Shown piece by piece: positions 15,917 to 26,624 of a stretch of 64,000 nucleotides of DNA. A model generated the notes under the pieces. The model was not told the origin of the DNA. It was given only the letters and a program-made list of their open reading frames with translations, and searched no databases. The DNA comes from an uncultured Microbacteriaceae bacterium (GTDB taxonomy: Bacteria > Actinomycetota > Actinomycetes > Actinomycetales > Microbacteriaceae). The position numbers were made by a program, and so were the translations under genes. Where the stretch lies: positions 1 through 64,000 of the forward strand of contig CAIOLM010000034.1 in NCBI GenBank assembly GCA_903859205.1, written 5' to 3'. Every line of letters starts with the position of its first letter. Positions within the stretch are counted from its first letter, which is position 1.

Positions 15917-16309
15917 GTGACTATTGGAACGAAGCCCATCGAAGTCTCACCCGATCCCTTTCCGCCGTTCATGATCGGCCAGGGGCATGTCGTTGGCAAA
16001 CTCGTCTTTCTCTCGGGACAGGCAAGCATCGACGCGAATGGTGCGATTGTCGGCGCCGGCGATGTCGAGGCGCAAATCACGCAAGCCATGGCCAACATTG
16101 AGCGTGCTCTCGCGGCGGCTGGCTCATCCATCGACCGCATTTTCAAAATCACGGTCTACCTCACCGACATGTCGCACTTCGACAAGATCATGGCCATGCG
16201 TGAGCGCTACTTCAGTGCTCCGTGGCCGGCCGACACAACTGTCGGTGTTCAGGCCCTGGCGCTGCCGGAGCTCATGGTCGAGCTTGACGTCATTGCAACG
16301 ACGGCGTAG
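15917..16309 (+). CDS. RidA/YjgF/YER057c family protein (enamine/imine deaminase-like)
   Basis: A 130-residue protein with the typical family layout: VGKLVFLSGQASIDANG, an EAQITQAMANIERALAAAGSSIDRIFKITVYLTDM helix-strand unit, a RERYF segment and the end VELDVIATTA. The catalytic Arg of RidA would be expected in the last third (conserved RxxV-type segment); I do not see it clearly, so it may belong to a subgroup without deaminase activity. GTG 15917 is used. It is transcribed divergently from the DUF3237 gene and may help remove reactive imines formed by the neighbouring pathway. Confidence 0.82.
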   Translation: MTIGTKPIEVSPDPFPPFMIGQGHVVGKLVFLSGQASIDANGAIVGAGDVEAQITQAMANIERALAAAGSSIDRIFKITVYLTDMSHFDKIMAMRERYFSAPWPADTTVGVQALALPELMVELDVIATTA

Positions 16310-16366
16310 CCATGCCTTGTGGGGTGTGGCCGACCCATTCCCAGCAAAACTGAGGCGTTGAGGCCT

Positions 16367-17359
16367 CTAGCCCTTGCGCCGTAGGCTGGCGCGCAGCTTT
16401 CGCAGCGGCACCGTCACCGTCCATGAACGTGAGGTGAGCATCCGATCCAAACTCGATTGAAGCGCTTCGCTCTGGCGGTGGGCAGCTTCCAGGTCTCGCG
16501 AGAGTCGCTCACCGTGCTGCAGCGCGGAGGCGCAGTTGTCTTGGAGCACAGTGTTATCGAGAGCGAGCCGCACGAGCGTTTGTCGCTCAGAGTCTCGAAC
16601 CCGCGCATCCCACATTTCAGAAAAACCAGGCGCGCTCATCTTTCGAGCGAAATCGTCCAGCTCCCGAGCCCGCTCGGCGCCCGTCATGTCTTCCCGGCCA
16701 ATTTGGTTGAACTTTGCGGTCGTAGCTCGAGGGGATGTTCGTGCCGTGAAGTTTGGCGCTGAAAAGAACTGCTCCCACATGTAGTGATCCGTCCATCGCC
16801 CCTTTGGTGCCGGCCGCCACCCGTGAGGCAATGCCTTGTAGGCCGCTCGAGAGTGCAGCACTCCCGTGAGAGAAACGGTGTTTCGCATGACGGCCGGGTC
16901 TAGGTGCCACTTCACTGACGCGGGGTCAGCCAAGTCGCAGACCATGTGATGCAGGCTTCCGTCACGGTTGATGAAGATCGGCAAGGTGTTCACAAAATCC
17001 ACACCTTCCAAAAGTCCTGCCAACGTTTGAATGTGGTCGGGAAACAGCAAGTCGTCGTCGCAGAGATACCCAATAGCTGTGGCGCGCGAGGCACGAATTA
17101 CCTCATCGCGATACTCCTCGCCGTGGCGAACGGTCTTAGGCCTATCGACAAAACTGACTCGCTCATCGGACTTCAGAATCGGCGCCAGGGCATCGCGAGT
17201 ATCGTCGCTGACGCCATCGCCGATGACGACAATCCCTAGGTTCTGCTCGGTCTGGTTCTGTGCACTTGCAATTGCCAGCGGCAAGGTCTCCGGATGACTA
17301 TGCGTGGGAATGACGAGCAGGGTGTCTGCCCGAAAAGCTTTCCCGGCGAGCTCTTCCAA
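16367..17359 (-). CDS. GT2-type glycosyltransferase with C-terminal coiled coil
   Basis: About 330 residues. The GT2 domain starts at DTLLVIPTHSHPETLPLAI, has VVIGDGVSDD and the metal-binding LCDDDLLFPDH. The C-terminal 90 residues (heptad-rich, QHGERLSRDLEAAHRQSEALQ) look like a coiled coil with a basic end, as in enzymes docked to a membrane complex. The start is uncertain. TTG 17359 lies 7 bases after the upstream stop with AAGG properly spaced. ATG 17404 would overlap the upstream gene. The open frame to 17458 is probably not all coding. Confidence 0.75.
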   Translation of the reverse strand: MEELAGKAFRADTLLVIPTHSHPETLPLAIASAQNQTEQNLGIVVIGDGVSDDTRDALAPILKSDERVSFVDRPKTVRHGEEYRDEVIRASRATAIGYLCDDDLLFPDHIQTLAGLLEGVDFVNTLPIFINRDGSLHHMVCDLADPASVKWHLDPAVMRNTVSLTGVLHSRAAYKALPHGWRPAPKGRWTDHYMWEQFFSAPNFTARTSPRATTAKFNQIGREDMTGAERARELDDFARKMSAPGFSEMWDARVRDSERQTLVRLALDNTVLQDNCASALQHGERLSRDLEAAHRQSEALQSSLDRMLTSRSWTVTVPLRKLRASLRRKG

Positions 17360-17366
17360 CGGAGCC

Positions 17367-17924
17367 TTAGGCTTTGTACTGGTTGGGGAAGAACTTCGAG
17401 ACATCCACCGGAATCTCAGTTGTGTTCCACGGCAACAGCAGCCTGTCGGGAGCACCATGTTCGTAGACCTGGGTGGGGTGGTTTATCAGGTACGCCTCCT
17501 GTTCACTGAGGCAGATGTTCATGTGCCACACACCGATTGGGATGCGCAATTGGCGAGTTCCTTGAGCCGTGAGAACGACGTTTTGCACCACACCGCGCGT
17601 AGGCGAATCGGCTCGGGCGTCGTACAGGATGACGAGCACTTCACCGCTAATGAGCGTGTAGCGATCGAGTTTCTTCTCGTGCAGGCCCCAACCTTTGGTT
17701 TGCCCAGGACGGATGGTGAAGGCATAGCAGTACGTCAGCGGTTCTTGCCAGTGAGACGAGTCACCTGCATAAATTTCAAAAACCCGTCCTCGGTGGTCCA
17801 CGTGGTTGACCGGCGACTGCGTTGAGACACCAGCAATGTGACGAGCGAGCGATTCGCCGGAAGGGGTAACCGTTGCCGAGTCTTTTTCGGCTGCGCTCAA
17901 ACTGGGGTCGGCATCGTGTGACAT
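17367..17924 (-). CDS. dTDP-4-dehydrorhamnose 3,5-epimerase-like cupin
   Basis: A 185-residue cupin-fold protein related to RmlC/FdtA-type sugar-nucleotide enzymes. Visible are NHVDHRGRVFEIY, RPGQTKGWGLHEKKLDRYTLISGEVLVILYD, and IPIGVWHMNICL followed by INHPTQVYEHGAPDRLLLPW. True RmlC already exists as a fusion at 21049, so this protein probably acts on another sugar nucleotide or is a diverged non-enzymatic relative. It lies just upstream of the GT2 gene in the same direction and divergent from the next GT2 gene across a 99-base promoter region. Confidence 0.7.
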   Translation of the reverse strand: MSHDADPSLSAAEKDSATVTPSGESLARHIAGVSTQSPVNHVDHRGRVFEIYAGDSSHWQEPLTYCYAFTIRPGQTKGWGLHEKKLDRYTLISGEVLVILYDARADSPTRGVVQNVVLTAQGTRQLRIPIGVWHMNICLSEQEAYLINHPTQVYEHGAPDRLLLPWNTTEIPVDVSKFFPNQYKA

Positions 17925-18023
17925 ACGTCGAGTGTAATGCTGAGTCTCAGGCGCTCACGAGAGCGGTGGAAACCCCTATTCTTTTCTGAGGGCCCTATCG
18001 ACTCTGAGATGAGGGGAAGTGAC

Positions 18024-19154
18024 GTGGTGGCAGACAAACAAATCACTGTCACAGATGTAGCCGTCGTCATTCCTTTCTTTAATGGCTCGGCTTACATTGA
18101 ACGCGCCATCAAGAGCGCGTTGAGCCAGTCGCGTCGGCCATCAGAAATCATCATTGTCGACGATGGGTCTTCAGCCGCCGAGGCTAAGAAGCTCGCGAGC
18201 ATTGCCCGTGACTATCCGGTCACAGTGCTGACTCAGCCGAACGGCGGCCAGGGCTCGGCTCGAAACCTAGGCATCAAGACCGCTCGAGCTGATTTCGTGT
18301 GTCTACTCGACCAGGACGATTATTTTCTGGAATGGCACATCGAGCATCTTGTGAGTATTGCCGAGGCACGGGGAGACCAGAGGTTCGCGTTCGCTTACGG
18401 GGACACCTGGCGCGGCGATGAGCGGGGGACAGTGCTTTATCGATCCTGGGTGGAGAGCGCGTCAGTGCACCCCAAAACCAATCTCTTCATGCAGCTCGAG
18501 CACGATTGCTTCATCCTTCCATCGGCAAGTTTGATTGCAAAACAGCCCTTTCTTGAGCTGGGCGGATTCGACGAGAGTCTCAGAGGCTTTGAAGATGACG
18601 ATCTCTTCACCCGCTTTTTTGCGGCTGGGTACACCAGTGTCTTTGACTCCCGCCCCGTCACATTTTGGACGATCAACGAGTTAAGCACCTCGTACTCCAT
18701 CGTCTTCTCACGCAGTCGTTGGCTCTACTTCGAAAAGCTGCTGCGGACGTATCCGGATCGACCGACGAGCAACGAATTCATCTTTCGTGATCGTCTCCGA
18801 CCAAGGTTCATGGGCGAGTTCGTCTTCAGTTATTTGTCGAGCTGCTTCTTCCAAGACGGTCACGCCGGGGAGCACCTCGAGAGACTCCGGGCATTTAGAA
18901 ATTACTTAGAGGCCAACCCATCATGCCGAGGGTTAAGGCGTGACAGGTTTGTCTTGTCGGTCATGGTTCGCCTCCGCTCCAAAGACGCTGTTCGTGTTGC
19001 AAAAATTATGGCTTCGACCTGGGGAGGCCCGTTCTTTGGCCGATTAGGCAAACGAAGTGTGCGCCCCCGGTTGCGTGAGCTGGTCAATCTTTCCCGGCAG
19101 GCCACAACCTCACCGCATGAGCCTTCCGACCCGAGCCAAAGCAGGAAGCGATGA
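18024..19154 (+). CDS. GT2-family glycosyltransferase
   Basis: About 376 residues. Signature segments are [41 protein letters not shown], the DxD-type LLDQDDYF, and a [16 protein letters not shown] acceptor motif. GTG 18024 follows GAGGGGAAG at good spacing and is preferred over the in-frame codon at 17937. The gene overlaps rmlA by 4 bases (ATGA), so it starts the rml operon and probably uses dTDP-L-rhamnose or acts on the same glycan. Confidence 0.85.
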   Translation: MVADKQITVTDVAVVIPFFNGSAYIERAIKSALSQSRRPSEIIIVDDGSSAAEAKKLASIARDYPVTVLTQPNGGQGSARNLGIKTARADFVCLLDQDDYFLEWHIEHLVSIAEARGDQRFAFAYGDTWRGDERGTVLYRSWVESASVHPKTNLFMQLEHDCFILPSASLIAKQPFLELGGFDESLRGFEDDDLFTRFFAAGYTSVFDSRPVTFWTINELSTSYSIVFSRSRWLYFEKLLRTYPDRPTSNEFIFRDRLRPRFMGEFVFSYLSSCFFQDGHAGEHLERLRAFRNYLEANPSCRGLRRDRFVLSVMVRLRSKDAVRVAKIMASTWGGPFFGRLGKRSVRPRLRELVNLSRQATTSPHEPSDPSQSRKR

Positions 19155-20026
19155 AAGGCATTATTCTCGCCGGGGGCTCCGGCACTCGATTGTGGCCCAT
19201 CACTAAGGGCGTCTCCAAACAACTCATGCCTGTCTATGACAAGCCAATGATTTACTACCCTCTGTCGACCCTCATGCTTGCCGGGATTCGTGAAATCTTG
19301 GTCATCACCAACGCCGAGCACCTCGAACAGTTCCGATCAGTTCTCGGCGACGGCTCCGATTTCGGCGTCTCGCTCGAGTACGCCATTCAACCGGAGCCCA
19401 ACGGACTGGCCGAGGCCTTCTTGATCGGCGAAGAATTCATCGGGCAGGATTCAGTTGCCCTCGTTCTCGGCGACAACATCTTCTGGGGAGTCGGCATGGG
19501 AACCATGCTCGCTCAGAACTTGGACCCGCAGGGGGCAATCATTTACGCCTACCAGGTATCGAACCCGCAGGATTACGGCGTCGTGGAGTTTGACTCTTCG
19601 CTCAAGGCGATCTCGATTGAGGAAAAGCCTGCGGATCCCAAGAGCCCGTTCGCGATTCCGGGCCTTTACTTCTATGACAACACGGTGGTGGCCAAGGCTA
19701 AGAACGTCACGCCGAGCGCTCGGGGAGAGCTCGAGATTAGCTCGATCAACGAGATGTTCTTGACCGAAGGCGGACTCCGTGTTCGGGTGTTAGAACGCGG
19801 AACGGCATGGCTCGACACTGGCACAGTAGAGTCCATGGTTCAGGCGACGGAGTACGTGAAGGTTATCGAACAGCGCCAGGGTCTCAAGATTGGCTGTATC
19901 GAAGAAATCGCCTGGCGTCAGGGGTGGATTGGCGACGAAGCCCTAGCCAGCCTCGCCGACCAGTACGCCAAGAGTGGCTACGGGGATTACCTCGGTGGCC
20001 TGCTCAAGAAAAATGCCGGGGCATAA
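19151..20026 (+). CDS. rmlA: Glucose-1-phosphate thymidylyltransferase
   Basis: A 291-residue RmlA/RfbA, the normal family length. It makes dTDP-glucose from dTTP and glucose-1-phosphate, the first step to dTDP-L-rhamnose. The N-terminal signature [20 protein letters not shown] with the conserved Lys, [24 protein letters not shown] and the [10 protein letters not shown] sugar-phosphate loop are all present. It overlaps the glycosyltransferase upstream by 4 bases and is 9 bases from rmlB. Confidence 0.97.
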   Translation: MKGIILAGGSGTRLWPITKGVSKQLMPVYDKPMIYYPLSTLMLAGIREILVITNAEHLEQFRSVLGDGSDFGVSLEYAIQPEPNGLAEAFLIGEEFIGQDSVALVLGDNIFWGVGMGTMLAQNLDPQGAIIYAYQVSNPQDYGVVEFDSSLKAISIEEKPADPKSPFAIPGLYFYDNTVVAKAKNVTPSARGELEISSINEMFLTEGGLRVRVLERGTAWLDTGTVESMVQATEYVKVIEQRQGLKIGCIEEIAWRQGWIGDEALASLADQYAKSGYGDYLGGLLKKNAGA

Positions 20027-21046
<1,020 letters not shown>

Positions 21047-21048
21047 GC

Positions 21049-22455
21049 ATGGCTCAACCTCTGAACGTCGAACCTTCTTCGATTCCCGGGCTCATGGTCG
21101 TTCACCTGCCGGTGCACGGTGACTCTCGTGGTTGGTTCAAGGAGAACTGGCAACGCGACAAGATGGTCGCTGCGGGCCTTCCTGACTTCCAGCCAATCCA
21201 GAACAACATTTCGTTCAATGTCGCGCGTGGAGTAACACGCGGCTTTCATGCCGAGCCCTGGGACAAGTTCGTTTCAGTCGCCACCGGCTCCGTGTTCGGA
21301 GCGTGGGTTGACCTGCGGCAAGGACCCACGTTTGGCAAGACTTTTTCGTGCACGATTACCTCGGATGTTGCGGTCTTCGTTCCGCGAGGCGTCGCGAATG
21401 CGTTCCAGACATTGGAGCCAGATACCGCGTACACATATCTCGTGAATGCCCACTGGCGTGAGGGCTCTGAGTACCTCAGCGTGAACTTGAGCGACCCTCA
21501 AATCGAGGTGCACTGGCCGATTCCGCTGGTGGATGCCCTCACCTCTGAAAAGGATTCACACAGCCCAACTCTCAAAGAAGTACGGCCCATGGCCGACAGG
21601 AAGCTCGTGGTTCTGGGGGCCGGCGGGCAGTTGGGTCGCGAACTCGCAGCGCACATGCCCCGAGTCGTGACACGCTCGCATTCGGAAGTAGACATCGCAG
21701 AGGCGGGCGCCCTCGCGGGCCTCGATCCCACCACAACAGGTGCGGTGATCAACGCCGCAGCATTCACAGAGGTGGATCGCGCTGAGACAATCGAGGGGAG
21801 GGCCGTCGCGTGGCGAGTGAACGCTGAAGGCCCCGGCCGCCTCGCTGATTTTTGTAACGAGCTAGACGTGCCTCTCATTCATGTCTCAAGCGACTATGTT
21901 TTCGACGGGTCGAAGCACGGGGAATACCTCGAGACCCAGCCCCTCAGCCCTCAAGGCGTCTACGGTCAGACGAAGGCGGCTGGCGATATCGCTGCCGCCC
22001 GGGCGCGTCGCCACTACATCCTCAGGACCTCATGGGTGATTGGCAATGGTCCAAATTTTGTTCGCACGATGTTTACGCTTGCGCGAAAAGGGGCTGAGGC
22101 CCTGGTTGTTTCAGACCAGCGGGGGCGACCCACTTTCACGTCCGAGCTCCGTCAAGCTGCTGAGCACTTGATGGCTGTCAAAGCTGAGTACGGAATCTAC
22201 AACGTCACCAACTCGGGTGACTCGGTGAGCTGGTCAGAACTCGCCAGAGAGGTTTATCGGCTGGCCGATGCCGACCCCAACCTAATCAGGGATGTGACCA
22301 CCTCCGATTACTTTGCCGACAATCCTGAAGCAGCCCCGCGCCCGGCAAATAGTCTGCTGAGCCTTCAGAAGTTGAAGGCTACTGGCTTCGCCTCGCGCGA
22401 CTGGAGAGAGTTGCTCGCCGACTACGTTGCTGACCTTAAACGTGACGAGCAGTGA
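21049..22455 (+). CDS. rmlCD: RmlC-RmlD fusion: dTDP-4-dehydrorhamnose 3,5-epimerase and reductase
   Basis: A 468-residue fusion completing dTDP-L-rhamnose synthesis. Residues 1-180 are an RmlC cupin (VHGDSRGWFKENWQ, NNISFNVARGVTRGFHAEPWDK with the catalytic His, VFVPRGVANAFQTLEPDTAYTYLV). Residues about 185-468 are an RmlD SDR (LVVLGAGGQLGRELA, VSSDYVFDGSKHGEY, YGQTKAAGD, RTSWVIGNGPNFVRTM). ATG 21049 lies 2 bases after rmlB; the frame is open 57 bases further up but only inside rmlB. The RmlC half lacks the usual second part of a stand-alone epimerase only marginally, so both activities seem intact. Confidence 0.95.
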   Translation: MAQPLNVEPSSIPGLMVVHLPVHGDSRGWFKENWQRDKMVAAGLPDFQPIQNNISFNVARGVTRGFHAEPWDKFVSVATGSVFGAWVDLRQGPTFGKTFSCTITSDVAVFVPRGVANAFQTLEPDTAYTYLVNAHWREGSEYLSVNLSDPQIEVHWPIPLVDALTSEKDSHSPTLKEVRPMADRKLVVLGAGGQLGRELAAHMPRVVTRSHSEVDIAEAGALAGLDPTTTGAVINAAAFTEVDRAETIEGRAVAWRVNAEGPGRLADFCNELDVPLIHVSSDYVFDGSKHGEYLETQPLSPQGVYGQTKAAGDIAAARARRHYILRTSWVIGNGPNFVRTMFTLARKGAEALVVSDQRGRPTFTSELRQAAEHLMAVKAEYGIYNVTNSGDSVSWSELAREVYRLADADPNLIRDVTTSDYFADNPEAAPRPANSLLSLQKLKATGFASRDWRELLADYVADLKRDEQ

Positions 22456-22512
22456 CCCCGCCAGTGACGATCTTTCTCAGTGCGCCGTGGCTTGTGTTTT
22501 CAGGAGGTCTCG

Positions 22513-24426
22513 GTGAGGTCTAAATCCACGCTTCGCGAGCTTCGAACCATCGTGCGCCGCGAACCCATCCGCTCGCTGACTATCGACGTCTTTGACACCC
22601 TTGTTTTGCGGGATTTCTCATCTGAAGAGGAGCGGTTTTTGCTGGTTGCGGAGCGCTGGAGAGCGCCCCTTCAGCAGAGCATCTCCACTCTCATCACGGC
22701 GCAGGAGATTTACTCGTTTCGGCAGTACACCCGCGAACTGGCGCACCGAAATTCTGTTTGGCGACGGGCAACGGGTCTTGTGTCGGCGCCGAACACTGAA
22801 TTCGAGATTCGACTGTCTGACTGGATTGATGACATCCTTCAGCAGCTGATGGAGAAATACCGGGTGACTTTGTCGCCACAGGAGCGAGTGCGCATCTCAC
22901 AGGAGCTCATCGAGATTGAACTCACCTTCGAGACCGAGCGTTTAAGGCCGAACCAGAAGCTCATCGCCGTTCTTGACGAGCTCCGACGCGATTACCCCGT
23001 TCGTATTTATCTGGTGTCTGACATGTATCTCGCTGGAATTCAGCTTGCCGAGATTCTGACAAGGCTGGGGGTATCGACGTATGACGGTCTCGTTACCTCA
23101 TCTGACGTCGGAGTCAGCAAGAAGTCCGGGCGACTCTTCGATCTCATTGAATCCGAGGGCACTTTTCCTGGGTATTCCAATGCGGTAAATGTTCACCTGG
23201 GAGATCGCGTTCAGGGTGACCTGCTCGCGCCGAGGCTCATCGGGTCACGAGCTCTCTTGCTCCGCACAGCGCACCACGCGCGGCAACGCGTCGCTTACCG
23301 AATCTCGCGCGGCAGAACACTCATGCGCGTTGCCCGTCACTGTCGCAAGGAGGTAGCCGCATGGAACGCTCGGAGACTGAAGCTCGATGCATTTTCTTCA
23401 CGGGGAGCACTTTTTGGCCCTAGCGCGCTTCAGTTCGCAACCTTTTATGTTGATCGCGCTCACCGGAACCCGGACGTCCCGTTCGTTGCCGTTTCATCAG
23501 AAGCGTCTTTTTTTGAGCAGGTTGTCGAGCAGACCTCGACGATTCACCCTCCAAATGTGCACTATCTTCCCGACGTAAATCGCGCTTCCCTGTTGCAGAC
23601 CATTGAGTCAGTTCGCGAACAAAATGGTACGCCCCAGGCGGTTCGAGATCTGCGCCTGCTTGATGGAGTGCGTGGTCAGGTGGAACCCAGAGCCCCACAA
23701 CAAGCGGGCGAACTCAAGCAGGAGTGGCCCTTTGACGAGGTCTTTCCTGAAGAGGCCACACACGCGACCCTGATCGACGTTGGATGGATGGGTACGATTC
23801 AAGTTTTGACCCGACACCTGGCAGAAATCCAGGAACGAATCATCGAGGTCTCCGGCCTTTATCTTGGTCGCTACGCCTCTTCGACCAGGTTCGAAGTACC
23901 CACAGGTATTCGGGAGGGCGTTGTCTTCGACGACGTCAATTCGAGTGCACAACGCCCGTACTTCGTTCCCGAGTTATGGGAATTCATTCTTGGAAACAAG
24001 CCTGCGTACGCCGACCAGGGCCCGCACGCGCAGCTGCAGACGGGAACGTTTTGGGTGGTTTCAGACTGGCGCGAGAATGTCCGCCTTTCGCCGGGCGACT
24101 TCTCGAGCGTCACACGTGGGCCTCTAAGGAAGATGCTCGTGTCACCGAGCCAGGTTGATCGAAGCATCCTTGGGTCAATCCAATGGGATGTCAGGGTTGG
24201 GCCAGACATGGAACTGCGACCCCTTGTACCTGAGCGTTCGCGGTCATTCCTGGCGACCTACACCAGACTTTTCCTCCACCCTCGTTTGTCTTATCGGGAG
24301 TATGTGACTCCCCTTCCACACATCTGGGTGGCAGGGCATGCCCGCGCGCAATCGCTCGGATGGTTCATGAGACTTGCGCTGTTTGTGGCAAAGCTCGTCG
24401 GTCATCCCAAGAATCGACGGTTTTGA
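22513..24426 (+). CDS. COG5610-type HAD-like protein of polysaccharide loci
   Basis: About 637 residues. The N-terminal 270 residues have HAD-phosphatase motifs: SLTIDVFDTLVLR (motif I), YLVSDMYL (motif II), SKKSGRLFD with Lys (motif III) and VHLGDRVQGDLLAPR (motif IV). The C-terminal part has HATLIDVGWMGTIQ, seen in COG5610 proteins, whose precise role is unknown; they recur in glycan clusters. GTG 22513 has a perfect AGGAGG at 22502-22507 five bases upstream, so it is preferred over GTG 22480. It may dephosphorylate a sugar phosphate or a lipid carrier intermediate, but that is inference. Confidence 0.75.
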   Translation: MRSKSTLRELRTIVRREPIRSLTIDVFDTLVLRDFSSEEERFLLVAERWRAPLQQSISTLITAQEIYSFRQYTRELAHRNSVWRRATGLVSAPNTEFEIRLSDWIDDILQQLMEKYRVTLSPQERVRISQELIEIELTFETERLRPNQKLIAVLDELRRDYPVRIYLVSDMYLAGIQLAEILTRLGVSTYDGLVTSSDVGVSKKSGRLFDLIESEGTFPGYSNAVNVHLGDRVQGDLLAPRLIGSRALLLRTAHHARQRVAYRISRGRTLMRVARHCRKEVAAWNARRLKLDAFSSRGALFGPSALQFATFYVDRAHRNPDVPFVAVSSEASFFEQVVEQTSTIHPPNVHYLPDVNRASLLQTIESVREQNGTPQAVRDLRLLDGVRGQVEPRAPQQAGELKQEWPFDEVFPEEATHATLIDVGWMGTIQVLTRHLAEIQERIIEVSGLYLGRYASSTRFEVPTGIREGVVFDDVNSSAQRPYFVPELWEFILGNKPAYADQGPHAQLQTGTFWVVSDWRENVRLSPGDFSSVTRGPLRKMLVSPSQVDRSILGSIQWDVRVGPDMELRPLVPERSRSFLATYTRLFLHPRLSYREYVTPLPHIWVAGHARAQSLGWFMRLALFVAKLVGHPKNRRF

Positions 24427-24533
24427 CTGCTTGAGGCGGGCAAACTCGTTTGCCCTGGCAGGTCTCCATCGTCCACGACGCTAGAATTCAGACGCGGCGA
24501 GAACACCTCTAACGGGTGTTTGAGAGGGAAGCT

Positions 24534-25451
24534 TTGATCAGCGATTCAAGTGTTGCTACACAGCGAAAGATTGCCATTCAGGCGCTACCGCTGGCTCGCG
24601 TGAGTCAGAACACAGGGTTCATTTTTGGCCTGCCCTCGTCGTATGCCGAAATCTGGCACTATCGCGATCTGCTGGGTCAACTCACTCGTCGCGAGATTCG
24701 TGCGAAGTACAAGGCGAGCGTGCTCGGAATCCTATGGAGCCTGGTTCGCCCCCTCGTCCAGCTCCTGATTTACTATTTCGCCATCGGTCAGGTTTTGGGC
24801 GCGGCTCGATCCATCCCGGACTTCGCCATTTATGTCTTTAGCGGGTTGACCCTGTGGGGGCTCTTTGTCGAAGTGCTGACCCTGAGTCCGCAAAGCCTCT
24901 TGAGTAATGGCGGGATCATAAAAAAGGTGTACGTGCCTCGCGAGCTCTTCACTCTGAGCGCCATAGCCAACGCACTGCTCAATTTTGGCATTCAACTCAT
25001 TCTGCTCGTGATCTTTACCTTCATTACGGGCGCGGTCCCACCCCTGGCGGAAATTGGCTATGGAGTTCTGGGGCTCGCCATCGTCATTGTTCTCACTTTC
25101 GGGCTGGGTCTGCTCATTTCAGCCATCAACGTTTACGTGCGTGATCTTGAGCACTTGATTGGGGTCCTGTTGACGATCTTCTTTTGGCTCTCGCCGATCG
25201 TCTACACCTTCGCTTTCGTCAAGACCACCCTTCAGGGGTTCTGGCTCGAGCTCTATCTAGCGAACCCCGTCACGGTCGCCGTCATGGGCTTCCAGAAGGC
25301 GACTTGGCGTGCCGGCAGTGAAGCCCTCGACACCTGGCCTGACGACCTGATGACGCGGCTCATCGTGGCTTTGGTTGTTGCCGTCGTCTTTACCTTCATC
25401 GCCCAGCGTCTGTTTAGTCGGATGCAGCGCAGCATCGCTCAGGAGATCTAG
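24534..25451 (+). CDS. wzm: ABC-2 polysaccharide exporter permease (Wzm type)
   Basis: About 305 residues with six membrane segments. The cytoplasmic entry helix DLLGQLTRREIRAKYKASVLGILW and the family core (SLVRPLVQLLIYYF, NGGIIKKVYVPRELF, VYVRDLEHLIGVLLTIFFWLSPIVY) match O-antigen/teichoic-acid exporter permeases. TTG 24534 follows GAGAGGGAA and is likelier than GTG 24516, which sits in a hairpin (AACACC 24502-24507 with GGTGTT 24515-24520). Its stop overlaps the ATPase start by one base. The pair exports the glycan made by this locus. Confidence 0.92.
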   Translation: MISDSSVATQRKIAIQALPLARVSQNTGFIFGLPSSYAEIWHYRDLLGQLTRREIRAKYKASVLGILWSLVRPLVQLLIYYFAIGQVLGAARSIPDFAIYVFSGLTLWGLFVEVLTLSPQSLLSNGGIIKKVYVPRELFTLSAIANALLNFGIQLILLVIFTFITGAVPPLAEIGYGVLGLAIVIVLTFGLGLLISAINVYVRDLEHLIGVLLTIFFWLSPIVYTFAFVKTTLQGFWLELYLANPVTVAVMGFQKATWRAGSEALDTWPDDLMTRLIVALVVAVVFTFIAQRLFSRMQRSIAQEI

Positions 25452-26617
25452 TGTCAACGAGCATCGCAACCCTGCACGATGTTTCTAAGCGCTTTAAGGT
25501 TTTCACCGAGAAAACACTCAAGGAGCGATTCCTGTATTTCAACAGCGCGCGAGAGCACGCTCAAGAATTTTGGGCGTTGCGCGACGTCACTCTTGAGATT
25601 CCACTGGGTTCCACGCTTGGGCTAGTCGGCCACAATGGCTCGGGCAAGAGCACGCTGCTTAAGATTCTTGGCGGAATCTTCCAGCCAACGTCAGGCGATG
25701 TCTTGCGGCGTGGCCGGATGGCCGCCCTCTTAGAGCTTGGCGCGGGCTTTCATCCCGACATGACCGGACGCGAAAATATCTTTCTCAGCTCAGCGCTGGT
25801 CGGAATGTCCAAGAAAGAGACTCAGCGCCACCTCGAGGAAATCATCGATTTTTCGGGAATTGAACAATTCATCGATACACCCGTGAAGTTCTATAGCTCC
25901 GGAATGTACGTTCGCTTGGCCTTTGCCGCCAGCATTTTTTCTGATCCCGACCTCCTGCTTATCGATGAGGTTCTTGCCGTCGGAGATGAACCATTTCAAG
26001 CAAAGTGTTTGTCAAAAATTAGAGAGTTTCAGCGTGAGGGTCGGTCCATCGTGCTTGTAACGCACTCCAGCGCGACCATTCGCGAGTTCTGCGACCAGGT
26101 GGCAGTGCTCGACCGCGGCAAACTTCGCTTTGCGGGCGAGACTCATGCGGGGCTGGATGTCCTCAACGGCATTTATGCAGAGTCTTCGAAGTTGGACTCC
26201 CGTCCCCAGGCGGACGCTCACATCCGTGGCGTCACCGTAAAGCCGTCGCGCGTTAACGCCACTGGTGAGGTTCCGCTGGGGGCGTCTCTTGCGGTCAGCA
26301 TCGATCTCGACCTGAGAGAGGTGGCCGAACCGGCGACTGTCGAGGTTCGATTTGTAGCGGGCTCGGGGCAACTGGCCTACCAGCTGAGCTCTCGAGATCT
26401 TTCGCTCGAGATTCCCGAGGGGGCACAGAGCGTGACCCTAGCCTTCGATCTCAAAGACCAGCACTTGGGAGGCGGCGAGTACCAGGTGGGGGTTGAGTTG
26501 ATCGACGGGTTCCAACGTAGCGTCGCAAAACGCAATCGCGCGGCTGCCTTTTTCGTCGAGTCCGCTCCGTTCGGCCAAGGGACAGCGCGCTTTGACGTGA
26601 CTGGCTCCGTGAGTTAG
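25451..26617 (+). CDS. wzt: ABC polysaccharide exporter ATPase with C-terminal glycan-recognition domain (Wzt type)
   Basis: A 388-residue ATPase. Residues 1-240 hold Walker A (GHNGSGKSTLLKIL), the YSSGMYVRLAFA signature typical of polysaccharide exporters, Walker B (LLLIDEVLAVGD) and the switch His in VTHSS. Residues about 250-388 are a Wzt-C beta-sandwich that, in studied homologs, binds the end of the polysaccharide before export. The presence of this domain points to an export-after-completion mechanism. GTG 25451 shares a base with the permease stop (TAGTG). It ends the polysaccharide operon. Confidence 0.94.
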   Translation: MSTSIATLHDVSKRFKVFTEKTLKERFLYFNSAREHAQEFWALRDVTLEIPLGSTLGLVGHNGSGKSTLLKILGGIFQPTSGDVLRRGRMAALLELGAGFHPDMTGRENIFLSSALVGMSKKETQRHLEEIIDFSGIEQFIDTPVKFYSSGMYVRLAFAASIFSDPDLLLIDEVLAVGDEPFQAKCLSKIREFQREGRSIVLVTHSSATIREFCDQVAVLDRGKLRFAGETHAGLDVLNGIYAESSKLDSRPQADAHIRGVTVKPSRVNATGEVPLGASLAVSIDLDLREVAEPATVEVRFVAGSGQLAYQLSSRDLSLEIPEGAQSVTLAFDLKDQHLGGGEYQVGVELIDGFQRSVAKRNRAAAFFVESAPFGQGTARFDVTGSVS

Positions 26618-26624
26618 TGCAGTG

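Noticed and set aside
24438-24455. Hairpin GGGCAAA-CTCG-TTTGCCC as a terminator after the COG5610 gene
   Set aside because: There is no T-run after it, and the exporter genes follow in the same direction. I regard it at most as a weak attenuator.
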